Assembly: GCA_033439685.1 (NCBI GenBank)
Contig: JAUEDM010000003.1
Location: forward strand, 3,936,001-4,000,000
Reading direction: 5' to 3'
From: Apodospora peruviana
Taxonomy: Eukaryota > Ascomycota > Sordariomycetes > Sordariales > Lasiosphaeriaceae
Length of the DNA: 64,000 nucleotides
Shown here one piece after another: positions 54,152 through 64,000 of this stretch (the first letter of the stretch is position 1; every line of letters starts with the position of its first letter). The position numbers and the translations under genes are program-made. The notes beneath the pieces are model-generated. The model made no database searches, had not been told where the DNA came from, and saw nothing but the letters and a program-made list of their open reading frames with translations.

Positions 54152-56127
54152 CTACTCTCTTACATGAACTGGAAAGCCATCAGTAAAGAGATGCTCTTGG
54201 AAAACGGAGGAGTGGTTTTCGGGTGTTGATCAGGGGACATGTTGGGTTCCTTACCATCCTTCCACGCCCGTTCAAAGTATAACGAGTCAGCTCGGTTGCA
54301 TTTCTTGCGAATCCTGTCCAGCTCGTCGACAAGCTCCTGAGCGGCGAACCTGTTTTTCTGCTCGACCTGCAGCATTCCTTTCTCTATGACTTTGAGGAGG
54401 TTACCTGTCACCTCCACGCAGTCTTTGCTGTTGTTGAGATAGTCGGCAATGCGTTCTTTGACACTGTCCTTGATCACCGCGTGTTCCGTCACGGCGTCTG
54501 CTGTCCCCTTCCAGAAGTTGTCGAGGTCCCAGTTGTCTCCGTAGTACTTGTAATCCTTCTCATCTCCCCTGGCCTTGGAAAATTTGCGCAAACCGTCGAC
54601 CCCATCCAGGAGCCACACGACATAGAGCAAGAAGACGCAACCGAGACTGAATATGTCGGTCTTTGGCGAGAGAAATCCATCGCGAATTTCGTACTCGGGT
54701 GCCGAATATGACTCGGTCTTTGGCATATCCTTGGGGTTCTGCTTTGATCTGCTCTGCTTGCTGTGCAGTCTCGCAAGCCCAAAGTCGGTGAGCACAATCC
54801 TGTGTCCGCGCCAACGGCGGTCGCCTTCCTCGGCGGGGTTGCGGAAGAGGAGAATGTTGCTTGGATTGATGTCGCCGTGGCGACCGAACCGATCACGGTC
54901 AGTTGCCGTGTCAAAGGCTATCCGCTGGTGATCGTTGTGAACACACTGCAGAGCCCTGGCGAGATAGTAGAGCTGGTCAATCATAAACACCAGTTGGGCC
55001 TTGTCCCTGGGGTTCCGTCGGCCGTCTTCTTGTTCCCAGAAGTCCTCGAGATTGCCATCTGCCCAGGGGAACAGGAAATAGTAGCTTGTGCAGTTCGCTG
55101 TGCTGTTATGCACCTCGAAGGTTGCCAGAAGCTGGATGAGATGACGTTTGGTCTCCGTGTCACTTGACTCGGGCACCCGATCCCCCCGGTTTTTGGCGAA
55201 GAGGAGGGAGCGCAGCTCGAGATCGAATAGTTCCCTGTGCGAAAGCGTGTAATCTTCTTCCAATCTGAGTCTTTTAAGCGCAAAATAGCCCTGCCTTCCA
55301 TACGACGGAGGAGTGAAGTGTCGGTCACCATCATCAATCTTGACCTTCTGGACTACACCAAATCCGCCTTTGTGTGGCCTCTCTGTTGGCACGCATTGCA
55401 TAGGCAAGGGGCCTCCGCCCTCCAGAATGTAATGACAATGTTTCCCTTTGGCCGAGTCTTCGTAGATGACGAAAGGAGTCATGATTCTTTGACTCGACTC
55501 GGTAAAACGATCTCGGAATGTGCTCAGAATTGAGCCCATACTGTTGATGGACGCGTGGTCGCGCCCGTGCAGGCGACAGTATAGCAATCCGGTCTCGCCA
55601 TTCCGAAGCATTGGGAGACAATCATCACTCATCCCCTCCCGCAACAAAGTGTCGATCTTTCCCTCGGGTTCGGACTTGTTTTCTGTCAGGATAAGCGCAG
55701 CCAGTAGTTTTCTGCATGGCGGTCTGGTCCCGTCACTATTGCCGTAATAGATTTCTTGGGCGAATAACGCCTGGTCTGCCTCCCTGAGTTCTCTATACAG
55801 GTGCTGGATGGTCCGGAGGACTACTTCGGGCGTCATGATCTCATCCAGCTTCGCACGGCGGATGAAAAAGATGGCATTATCCGAAAGGTAGAACTTATTT
55901 TTGTCTCTCGAGAGTTTGTTGAGGATGTACTGAGTTGGGTCGCCATCACACGTTTTGGAAATAGTAATCGGCGCACGATCCCTATATGTCTGATGATGAC
56001 GCTGGCGGTACTCGTGTTCGCCTCTATCGTCGATTTTTCGGACGCGTTTCTCATCATCAATCACCAGGATGGCTGACAACTTAGCCGGTCCTGGGGTTTG
56101 GTCTGTTGGCGGGTCGTCTGTGGCCAT
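54152..56127 (-). CDS. Protein kinase with atypical catalytic loop
   Basis: Modelled as exon 56127-54255 plus a 17-bp last exon 54168-54152, with an 86-bp intron (GTAAGG...TTTCCAG, branch TTTACTGATG), giving 629 residues ending WKDVHVRE. Without splicing the frame ends at 54160. Residues 1-240 form a fungal-specific N-terminal region. The kinase domain shows the Gly loop HKGGFGVVQKV, the Lys in GYFALKRL, a catalytic loop RHGDINPSNILLF, the DFG motif VLTDFGLARL, and the PEY element SAPEYEIRDG. The usual HRD Arg is Gly (HGD), while the catalytic Asp and Asn remain. Starts further upstream in the same frame (MWVLSNVRLG) are possible. The layout resembles fungal kinases often found near HET/NLR-type loci; substrate unknown. 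Confidence 0.75.
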
Positions 56128-57460
56128 CTGAACGTCGACAGCAGTTAGTAACTTGAGGAACATGTACCCAAGTCTCACATTGGACAATACCCACATTCCC
56201 CGCCGAGTTTTCCAGAGGTGCGTGTCAATAGTTACGCAGTTGGGCAACTTGAAAGCGGTTATGTTATTGGTAACTCTGCATGGAGGCTAGTGGCCAGAAG
56301 AAGAACTCGGGTGTCTGTACTAGTACCTCTGAATGTAGTTAAGGTGGGAAAGGATAATACGTTGTAAATATAGGCAATTGCTGGGGAAAATCGGGCGGCC
56401 TCCCCGTACTGCCTCGAATTTCCAGTTGTCATTCTTGTCTTTTAGACAGTTTGCCCGGCATATATGTGCGAGGCGAAGCCTGGCACCTAAAGAAGGGGGA
56501 CTTCCACCCTTTATTGGTGGCCCCCAGGCACCAGCCATCATTCATTAGCCGCTTGTGCATGCATGGATATGGCGGTTGTTGCTACATAATAACCATCAAC
56601 ATCATGTCTGAACACTCGGGGCGGGGGGACCTCACACTTATTGCTAGACGAAGTCGAGAATCCCTTTCCTCATATACTGCTCGGAGGCCCATGCTGGCGT
56701 AGTTTGGCCGAGCATGGTCCTACTTCTCCTCCTGTCATCGGATTCAGTTGTTGGCGCCGAGCAAACGTGCCTAGCACAATGCCTCTCGACAGCCTTGCGG
56801 TACGCCTCACGACTTCTTGGTGGTGGAACTGCAGCTCGGTGTGCAATCCAGCCAGTCGCGTTTAAACTTGCCTGTTTGCACTATGCAGGTAACCTGCAGC
56901 CACCATCCACACCCGATCAGACTGTGGCTAGAAGCGATAAAGCCTGTTGCACCTGGTTCAGCTGAGGAAACATCAGGAGAATAGCATACTGCACCAATAC
57001 GACGTGCGTAATCAAGTGTGGACAAAATTCAGGTCAGCGGGAATAACACAAAGTGGTTGGTTACGAGTCCGGATATATTACACACCACTTACTAATACCA
57101 CTGGCCAATAGAGCACCGAGTAGTTGAGCTTCCAGGTTATATAGCTCAAAGATCCTACAGGCGAAACAGCCTTACGCAAACCAAGGTGAGGAAGCTAGAG
57201 TAACGTGTCGCCTCAGCTCCCCGTTGCTGACATGTAGTACCGGAGTCGCCTCTTCAAACTGACACGTACGGAAAACATACGATTTAGCCCCTGGGATGGC
57301 AAATTTTGTCCGTCAAAATGTATAAATAAAGTCATTCGTTCACTCGCAAGAGACAATCCCCAATAATGAATGAGCCCATATGGTCTGAGAGCCCAATCGC
57401 GTCCTTCCCCTCCGTCATCCTTTCCCGTCCTAGCCCGTCATTTCAATCAAGGCCACAACC
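56128..57460. other. Intergenic region, nothing recognised
   Basis: About 1.3 kb without a supported gene. It contains the kinase promoter and, at 57321-57328, a TATA box for the small gene downstream. Confidence 0.4.
57321..57328 (+). promoter_or_regulatory. TATA box upstream of small two-exon gene
   Basis: TATAAATA lies 140 bp upstream of the ATG at 57461. Confidence 0.4.
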
Positions 57461-57756
57461 ATGGACCACATCACCATGGACCCCGTGGACTCGCGGCTCC
57501 GGCATATCGTGTACAGAAACCCGCACATCAGGTGGATCGGCAACGACACGGCCGAGATATCAGCCGGGAAAATAACGTGCAGACAGCTGAAAGGCTATCT
57601 GGAATCGACGGTCCCGGGGCGTTACTCTGTCAAGGTGAGCATCTTATTCCCAGCACCGTAGCTAGTTCCGCTGAAGAATGTTCTGTCAATGGCTGACTCA
57701 TGCATCTGAAGCTGGAGAAGGATCTCTTTACCATCACCGTCTTTCCTGCTGCGTAA
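57461..57756 (+). CDS. Small two-exon gene, unknown 72-residue protein
   Basis: Exons 57461-57634 and 57712-57756 with a 77-bp intron (GTGAGC, branch GGCTGACTC, acceptor TCTGAAG) give 72 residues. The product reads RLRHIVYRNPHIRWIGNDTA, EISAGKITCRQLKGYLES and ends LEKDLFTITVFPAA. It is basic, without signal peptide or membrane segment. Intron signals and the TATA box support a real gene, but the family is unknown and the short last exon is uncertain. A second in-frame ATG lies at codon 6. Confidence 0.4.
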
Positions 57757-58997
57757 TAGTTGGCATCACGGCGCCTAGCCTTCCGCGATCAACCGTTATT
57801 CAGGGGCATTTGTATATAAATTCACATTTGTTCCCACACTACTGCCGGACTCTTCAGTTAGCTGATCTCACTGGAGGTTGCGGCTACCGGTATTCAGCGC
57901 CTCTTCAACTACGAATCAAGAGCCATAGAGACGGAACAGAAATGAAAATAGTGGAGCAGACCCAGATGAAAGAACAGTTACACCTTCTCACACCGAAAAG
58001 AGCTGGATGGAAACAAAACAAGGCGAGCTTGAGGTCCCAAGATGGCTGGCTCCACGGTACCTCTCGCCGATAGTGTTGTCTGTATACAATCCTAATTCAC
58101 CGTACACCTTCGTTTACCTCAATCCTAAACCAAGTCTAAATTCTCATTGAGCTCGACGTCCCGCATGATAATTTCAGACAGATTCACAGTGCCCCAAGCC
58201 AGCTGAAAGCCAATTGTTTCCTGAGCTAATCACAGAAAAGGGGCTTGTTTACGCTACCATGAGCTTATGCTATTCACATCTTTGTTTTGGGCAAGAGACA
58301 TACTGTTGGGAATTATGAGAGCGTAGACGAACCTCGACCATATTCAGACGCCATGCTCGGTAGCTCCTGTATGCCAACAGCGAGTCTATTGAATCCAGGT
58401 GTCACGACCTTATCTCTCTGCCTAAATCATTACCGTTAAGAAACGTAGTCTGCCCTTCGACTTTCTTTGTTCATGCTTTGCGCCCCTATTGAATGACGGT
58501 TGCTGTTATCGCCAAGTCCGAGCTGTAACATTCTTGGGGCACCTTTTCTTTACTCGAGTCATGACGTAGGAAGCGAGAAATGACTTCTTCATAACAACAC
58601 CTATTAATAAGTCAATGCCGATGAGCTTATCTGCATTTGATAAAGAGCCGGGAATGTCACCTGTGGTTCCCTAGATGCCATCTCAGGGGAGTCGGAACCA
58701 ACATCACTCCCCGTCCCGCAGCGCCGCAGCGGCGATCGACCGGTCAGCAAAATCCGGAAATAATTGACTCAGTGGCCGATAGGCCCAGCATGGAACCCAA
58801 TCTAGTAGACCGATACCACGTGATAAAGGATAGCTCGGACTCGAGCTTCTATAATTGGTTGATGCTACGTACCATGCGTTCACGCTCAACGACATCTAGG
58901 ATAAATAAGTAGGTAGGGTTGCCCACCTTCTAGGCCGTTCTCACTTTTTAAACCCAGATCATAGTCAATCACTTCTCTTAGAATTCACAGCACCACC
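57757..58997. other. Intergenic region containing repeat copy 2
   Basis: No gene seen. It holds the dispersed repeat copy at 58193-58287 and the promoter of the beta-lactamase-like gene. Confidence 0.45.
58193..58287. repeat. Dispersed repeat, copy 2
   Basis: This is the second copy of the element at 50048-50153, in the same orientation and sharing the same ordered blocks (ccaagccagctgaaagc; cacagaaaagggg; tgtttacgctac; tgagcttatgc). No terminal inverted repeats or target duplications were recognised. Confidence 0.7.
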
Positions 58998-60224
58998 ATG
59001 GCCGACAACATCGAGACAAGCTTCCAAGCAGCCACCGACGCCGGCAAGATCAACGGCGCCGTCATCTGCGCCACCAACGGAAACGGCACCTTCACCTACA
59101 ACAAGGCCCTCGGGGAACGCACCCTCCTATCAGGCGAGAAGAAGCCCCAGCAGCTCGACGATGTTCTCTTCCTAGCCTCCGCCACCAAGCTAGTCACCAG
59201 CATCGCCGTTTTGCAGTGCGTCGACGACGGCCTGCTAAGTCTGACAGGCGACCTGTCCTCCATCGCACCCGACCTCTTGTCTAAGCAGGTCATCACAGGC
59301 TTCTCCGTAGACGGCGAAACTCCTGTTCTTGAACCAGCAACCCAGCCCATCACACTCGAGATGCTGCTCACCCACACCTCGGGCATGGCTTACGATTTCT
59401 TGAACCCGACAGTCCAAAAATGGAGCGCCAAGTTCAACGCTCCAGAAGAAGGGAAGACGCGGCCGCTCGAAAAGTCCTTCAGCTACCCGCTCGCCTTCCA
59501 ACCGGGCACAAGCTGGATGTACGGCCCCGGGCTGGACTGGGCTGGGCGCATCCTCGAGCGCGTGACCGGCCGCACGCTGGGCGAGCACGTGCTGGAGCGC
59601 ATCTGCAAACCGCTCGGGTTTGCAGACGCCCAGTTTTACCCCGTCACGCGCGAGGACATGCGCGCTCGTCTTGTCGACCTCAACCCGAGCGACCCTCAGG
59701 GTTTGGGCCGTGCCGTGCTTGGCGGTGGCGGTGAGATGAATTTGCGCGGGGAGGGGGACTTTGGTGGTCACGGGCTGTTCGTGCCGGGGATTGATTATGT
59801 CAAGATTCTGCGGTCGCTGCTGGCGAATGATGGGAAACTGCTCAAGCCTCAGACGGTGGATGATATGTTCACGGACCATCTCGGTCCTGAAGCTGCCAAG
59901 GGCCACCAGGTTGCGCTGGCTGGCCCGGGTGGTATATTTTTCGGTGTGGGGACGGAGATGGGCATGAAGAGGGGCCACGGGCTGGGAGGGTTGCTAATGC
60001 TGGAGAGTGTTGAGGGGTGGTATGGTGAGCGCACGATGAGCTGGGGCGGCGGCCAGACGCTGGCTTGGTTTATTGACCCGACGAACAATCTGTGTGGTGT
60101 CGGGGCTATCCAGGCGGCATTGCCGTTTGACATGGCGACTGTTGTGCAGCTCAAGCAGACGTTCCGCAAAGATATCTACCGCAAGTATGCTGCGTGGAAA
60201 GAGGAGCAGAAGGCAGCGGCATGA
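58998..60224 (+). CDS. Class C beta-lactamase-like serine hydrolase/transesterase
   Basis: An intronless frame of 408 residues. The nucleophile motif SxxK is SATK at residues 61-64 (VLFLASATKLVTS). A Tyr in SWMYGPGLDWAGRIL near residue 175 is the likely general base (YxN replaced by YGP). HGLGGLLML may correspond to the third motif. Other family blocks are LLTHTSGMAYDF and GEMNLRGEGDFGG. Fungal members include EstB-like esterases and the LovD acyltransferase of lovastatin synthesis. It has no signal peptide, so it is probably cytosolic. No polyketide gene lies within the window, so a simple esterase role is as likely as acyl transfer. Confidence 0.88.
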   Translation: MADNIETSFQAATDAGKINGAVICATNGNGTFTYNKALGERTLLSGEKKPQQLDDVLFLASATKLVTSIAVLQCVDDGLLSLTGDLSSIAPDLLSKQVITGFSVDGETPVLEPATQPITLEMLLTHTSGMAYDFLNPTVQKWSAKFNAPEEGKTRPLEKSFSYPLAFQPGTSWMYGPGLDWAGRILERVTGRTLGEHVLERICKPLGFADAQFYPVTREDMRARLVDLNPSDPQGLGRAVLGGGGEMNLRGEGDFGGHGLFVPGIDYVKILRSLLANDGKLLKPQTVDDMFTDHLGPEAAKGHQVALAGPGGIFFGVGTEMGMKRGHGLGGLLMLESVEGWYGERTMSWGGGQTLAWFIDPTNNLCGVGAIQAALPFDMATVVQLKQTFRKDIYRKYAAWKEEQKAAA

Positions 60225-61206
60225 TTATTCAGTGGGGGGCGGATTGTAGTGATGTTGAATTCAGGTGGTTTTCTTCTCGAGGCTTCCGACTGTTCTTTCG
60301 TTCAAGATGTAGCGTAGTTACGTGACTTGATGAGACAACGACAGTCAAAGATCTTTTTGTCTTATTGTCTTATGCATAGTTCGAGGAGCTCCTGGTCGTA
60401 TTCATTGTCCTTGGGATACCTAAGCTGTAAGCACTTCACTCACATCTGTCTTGGAAAACACCATCACCTGATTGGAGGATCGGCTCATATGAAACTTAAT
60501 TATGAATGATTAGCTGTGATTAGATACCACCAAATTTGAACACAGATATGTATCTGCTCGATAGGAAGGAGACGCTTCTAGGCTCTGTTGGTCACGCATA
60601 CTGAACAATTGTCAGGCGTGTCTCGAGTAGACAAAAAATAGAATAGAGATGAGGGGCTTCTTTGTCTGCTTCAGGCCGAACTAGGTGCAGTAAGGTGCTA
60701 TGAAACTGCCAGAAGGCTGGCACGGACACATCGAGTACACAGTGGCTCTGTTAGTTGCCCAGTCTCAATGCCCAGAGAATACATGACACGATGCGAGAAT
60801 TGAATAAAATCTGTGTCTCAGTTAGCGCGTAGACGTCCCTGTCTGACAAGAGGAGAATGCGCAAGAACCTGCCCTCTTCGAGTACCAGACTCAGTACTGG
60901 ATCAGCCGAAAGAGTAACTGATATATTGGGTTGCGATTTTGGATTCTGCAGCTTGCTATGGATATTGACGGATATCTAAAGTAGTCATCACCTTCACTTG
61001 AGGAGGGACTGCGGTGAGGCACTCTTTCGCTCTCCAGAGCACATATGTAGTCGTACAGCTCATTCCTTCCTCCTGTTTGCTTCCCACAAACCTCCACAAA
61101 CAGCTTGAACCACCAAACTAACCGGAAGTCAACGAAAACCACCTGACTGTCCTCAGTTACCGATTCGCGCACCCCAAAGAGGCAGGCAGGCTGGCCAGCA
61201 AACAAC
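60225..61206. other. Intergenic region, nothing recognised
   Basis: About 1 kb. The last part is the leader of the Lys-rich gene. No other coding signal was seen. Confidence 0.4.
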
Positions 61207-61655
61207 ATGGCGCAACCCAAGAAGGCAAAGAAGCAAAAGAAGAAAAAGAATCCCAAGCGGCCCAAGCAGCCCAAACAGCCCAAACAGCCCAAACCTCTCC
61301 CAGAGCAGTGCGTTAATCTACCTACCTATCAGTTACACTGATCCTGCAATGACCAAGACTAACCACTAGATGGCCGGGCTGGCCATATCCCCTTCCCAAA
61401 GAAGGCTGCCAAGGATCTTGCGGAGGAAAGGGTCCGTTGATTAAGTGCCAACTCAAGAAAATTCGGTTACAGGGCGTGTTGCGTTACCTCTGCAAGGACT
61501 ACCGCCGAGTTGTCACCGAGACGTACCTACGCAAAGCGCAGGAGCGGAGAACCGCAGCCGCAGCTGCAACGATAGAGGCAGACGCAACGACAGAAGCAGA
61601 GAATGGTCTGGCTGCTGAAGCGAAGAACGATGCCAATGATCCCAACGGAGTCTAG
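61207..61655 (+). CDS. Small basic Lys/Pro-rich protein
   Basis: Two exons, 61207-61307 and 61370-61655, with a 62-bp intron (GTGCGT, branch GACTAACC, acceptor CACTAG), give 128 residues. The N-terminus is extremely basic (QPKKAKKQKKKKNPKR) and is followed by PKQ repeats. The second exon adds WPGWPYPLPKEGCQGSCGGK, a helical stretch (LKKIRLQGVLRYLCKDYRRV) and an Ala/Glu-rich tail. The Lys cluster may be a nuclear or nucleolar signal or nucleic-acid binding. No family was recognised. Splicing is supported by continuity of the frame and good branch and acceptor signals. Confidence 0.55.
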
Positions 61656-63158
61656 TTCGATTACCCTCATGATTTTGCATCGTCGAAGCTACGAACTGGA
61701 TCGATACGGAGATATAACCTTGAGGGTACGGTACTATAGCCACGCAGATGGTGGTGATCTGTTGGCGAGAAAGCTGGGAGGTCTATGGGCTATTAGTTAT
61801 TGCATCGGCATTTGGGATTGTAGGCTAGACACTGGTGGACTTGGCTTTGATATCGTGTTAGCTGCGTGGAGACACGGACGAAGTTATTGATAGCTTGAGT
61901 TGGTATGTTGGCGTCAGTCCGCATTGCTGAATAGAGATATTACATGCGTTGCGAACCACCTCATATCAACTTCCATTTATATCAAGTTTGTGTTCTCTCA
62001 GAATAGTTCAGTGAATTATCACAGGACTTCCAAGTCGTTTTGGTCCTGTGTACTAACAGTTTAGTAAGAGCGGGACTTGCAATGATGTTAGCAGCAACAC
62101 GGACGGCATATGACACATCGTTGCCAACTGACAATTGTGATGTGGCCAGCTGGCAATACAGGCCATCTGGATTCGCAATGCATGATCCAGACGTCATTCC
62201 AGCATGAAGATTGACAATCTGGACAAATAGGCAGATTCGGCGCCGACTTGTTTCAAATCAAAAGGGTTACGAAAGTGACACTCGTCATCTTTCCGTTGAC
62301 TGGTGGCCGATGACCGAAATATCCTGTAAGCGGTCATGGTAGTCACCTGAGAAACTGGTTGCATTGAAAGTGCAATGGCTGTTGAAGTATTTCGCTGTTG
62401 AAGATTGATGCAGGTCCCAGAGATCCATGCGCGCTCGGGGGATTTAATTCTTCATGCAGCGTGCTTCCTTGCTTGATTCAAGCATCCCAGGGTGCAATGC
62501 ACTCGAAAGTTTCCAGGTCATGCCCTAGTTTTTGGAGAGGTAGAATTGAACTTTGATATCGACTTCTACTCATGTTTCGTTAATTGATGGTGTTTAGCTT
62601 GGTTGTCTGTTGAAGACTGTCGCATTGCAGGGATGGGTGGTGCACGGTTGCCGTGGTGCCAGGCAAGTGGACTTTTAGCGCCATGCGAACTACAAGGAGA
62701 GACGCAACCGACGCCAAGGAAAACACCCCGACCGAAAGAGAGAGATCTCTCCTTCCTCCGACAACATCGACGACCGACGACTTCGGAACCGCCCAACGAC
62801 ACCAAATCGACAACCGCAGCGACCCAGGTAAGTACAACGGTCGCCGACCCCGGAATACACGCCATCATCGATAAGCGACGCGAAACCGACCGACAACCCC
62901 CCTCCCCCCAGAAAACTCGACACAAACGCTCAGCGACTGAGTTGGTCCCTCCCCCTCCCTCGCGATAGCGGCCGTTGTTGATCTGACTCGGCTTCAAGGA
63001 ATCTGCAAACGGCCACACCACAGCATCATATACTCTTCTCCTGCAACGCATTCCACAATTAGCGGCGCACGACGTGCGTTTCTTTTTGTTGTCGCGATAG
63101 GGTGAGGTATCACATGCAAGGTCGCACACGACACCAAGTCGCGACATAACACCCGCAA
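61656..63158. other. Intergenic region upstream of nudE
   Basis: About 1.5 kb. Long reverse frames around 62566-63414 have no protein-like pattern and overlap the nudE start. The region from 62700 is rich in CGAC/ACCGAC runs. Confidence 0.45.
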
Positions 63159-64000
63159 ATGGCCGAACCACCCTCATCGCCCCCGAGCGCGGACACCAGC
63201 GTTGAGGAGTCTCTCGCCTGGTATAAATCGCAATATGAGCAGTTAGAGCACGAGCTGTCCGAGTTCCAGGCCTCCAGCAAGGAATTAGAAGCGGAGCTCG
63301 AGAAGGACCTAGATGCAGCAGACCAACGGGAGCGGCAATTACAAGAGAAGGCTGAGGGACTGAGTTATGAGGTCGAGGAGTGGAAAGTGTGTTCCCCCTC
63401 ACGTTCCATGTCACAAGCGGTGGGAAACTGACTAACCGGCGCTGTGCAGAGAAAATACAAGGAATCCAAAGCTGAGGCGAACTCGGCGCAAAATCTCCTT
63501 GAAAAGGAAATCACGACACTGCGCGACTCCAACCGGACCCTGCAGCTCAAACTACGTGACATAGAGGTTGCCAACGACGATTTCGAGCGCCAGGCGCGGA
63601 ATACCACGTCCTCCCTGGAGGACCTCGAATCCAAATACAATGTCGCCATCGAGAGGGCCGTCATGATGGAGGAGGAGATCAAGATCGGCGAGCAAGAGCG
63701 TGAAAATCTGCGAGTGGAAGCCCAGCGCCTGAAGGAAGAACTCGCCGACCTCAAGATCGAAGCCGAGATTCTGCAGGACAAAATCAAGAAGCAGGAGTCG
63801 CGCCACCTCTCGGCCATATCCACCGACATATCTATCCTAGAATCGCCCACCTTCGAGAACTCGCCCAACTCTACCGCGAGCTCTCCCATGATAACAACCC
63901 CGCCCGATACCAAATCCATGTCGACCGTTTTACAGGATCCCCCCTCGCCGCCCATGTCCGACGCCTCTGTTCCCCTCCCCAAGATCGCCGCCGCAAAGAC
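63159..64000 (+). CDS. nudE: NudE/RO-11 nuclear distribution protein, N-terminal part
   Basis: Exons 63159-63386 and 63450 onward, with a 63-bp intron (GTGTGT...GTGCAG). The second exon runs off the window at 64000 without a stop. The start SVEESLAWYKSQYEQLEHEL is the hallmark of the NudE/NDEL1 coiled coil. It continues through EVEEWKRKYKESKAEANSAQ and LRDSNRTLQLKLRDIEVAND to about residue 190, followed by a Ser/Pro-rich linker (SPNSTASSPMITTPPDT). NudE binds LIS1 (NudF) and dynein and is needed for nuclear migration along hyphae (ro-11 in Neurospora, nudE in Aspergillus). The window ends in the linker. Confidence 0.9.

Noticed and set aside
62566..63414. Reverse 282-codon frame overlapping the nudE start
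   Set aside because: No recognisable protein features, no supporting start context, and it overlaps the clear NudE coiled coil on the other strand.

Overview
The window is nuclear DNA of a filamentous ascomycete, most likely a Sordariomycete. Genes are split by short GT-AG introns (mostly 50-110 bp, often with CTRAC-like branch sites). Codon third positions favour G/C. The gene set is fungal: Zn2Cys6 regulator, AA9 LPMO, NudE, CorA-like and SLIP-GC-like proteins. All calls come from reading the sequence by eye; no database search was run and exon borders are my own models.

Region 1 (1-16315) looks like a co-regulated metabolic cluster. It holds an aldehyde dehydrogenase (partial), a RidA-like protein, a CYP504-like P450, a GABA/choline-type permease, two paralogous salicylate-hydroxylase-like flavoproteins, a second P450, a small cupin and a complete Zn2Cys6 regulator. 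A secreted protein that appears frameshifted sits between the second P450 and the cupin. The families suggest uptake and stepwise oxidation of an aromatic amine or acid; the substrate is inference.

Region 2 (16316-21853) is dominated by a ten-exon SLIP-GC/dynamin-like GTPase gene that contains a 10-bp exon. Region 3 (21854-32072) is a graveyard: F-box relics, a dead Zn2Cys6 regulator, a membrane-protein frame broken by three stops that could each come from C-to-T change, and a secreted-protein gene with a frameshift and a lost splice acceptor. An apparently intact six-cysteine secreted protein gene lies among them.

Region 4 (33027-49861) holds mostly intact genes in a looser layout: a small membrane protein, an acidic Lys/Glu/Pro protein, an amino-acid permease, a membrane-anchored pepsin-like pseudoenzyme, an AA9 LPMO, a Nudix hydrolase, an AT-hook protein and a cupin. 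Region 5 (50048-64000) has a seven-exon CorA-like membrane protein, an unusual protein kinase, a tiny two-exon gene, a class C beta-lactamase-like hydrolase, a basic Lys-rich protein and the 5' part of nudE/ro-11. Two diverged copies of a roughly 100-bp dispersed repeat lie 8 kb apart in this region. No rRNA, convincing tRNA, CRISPR array or intact transposon was seen.
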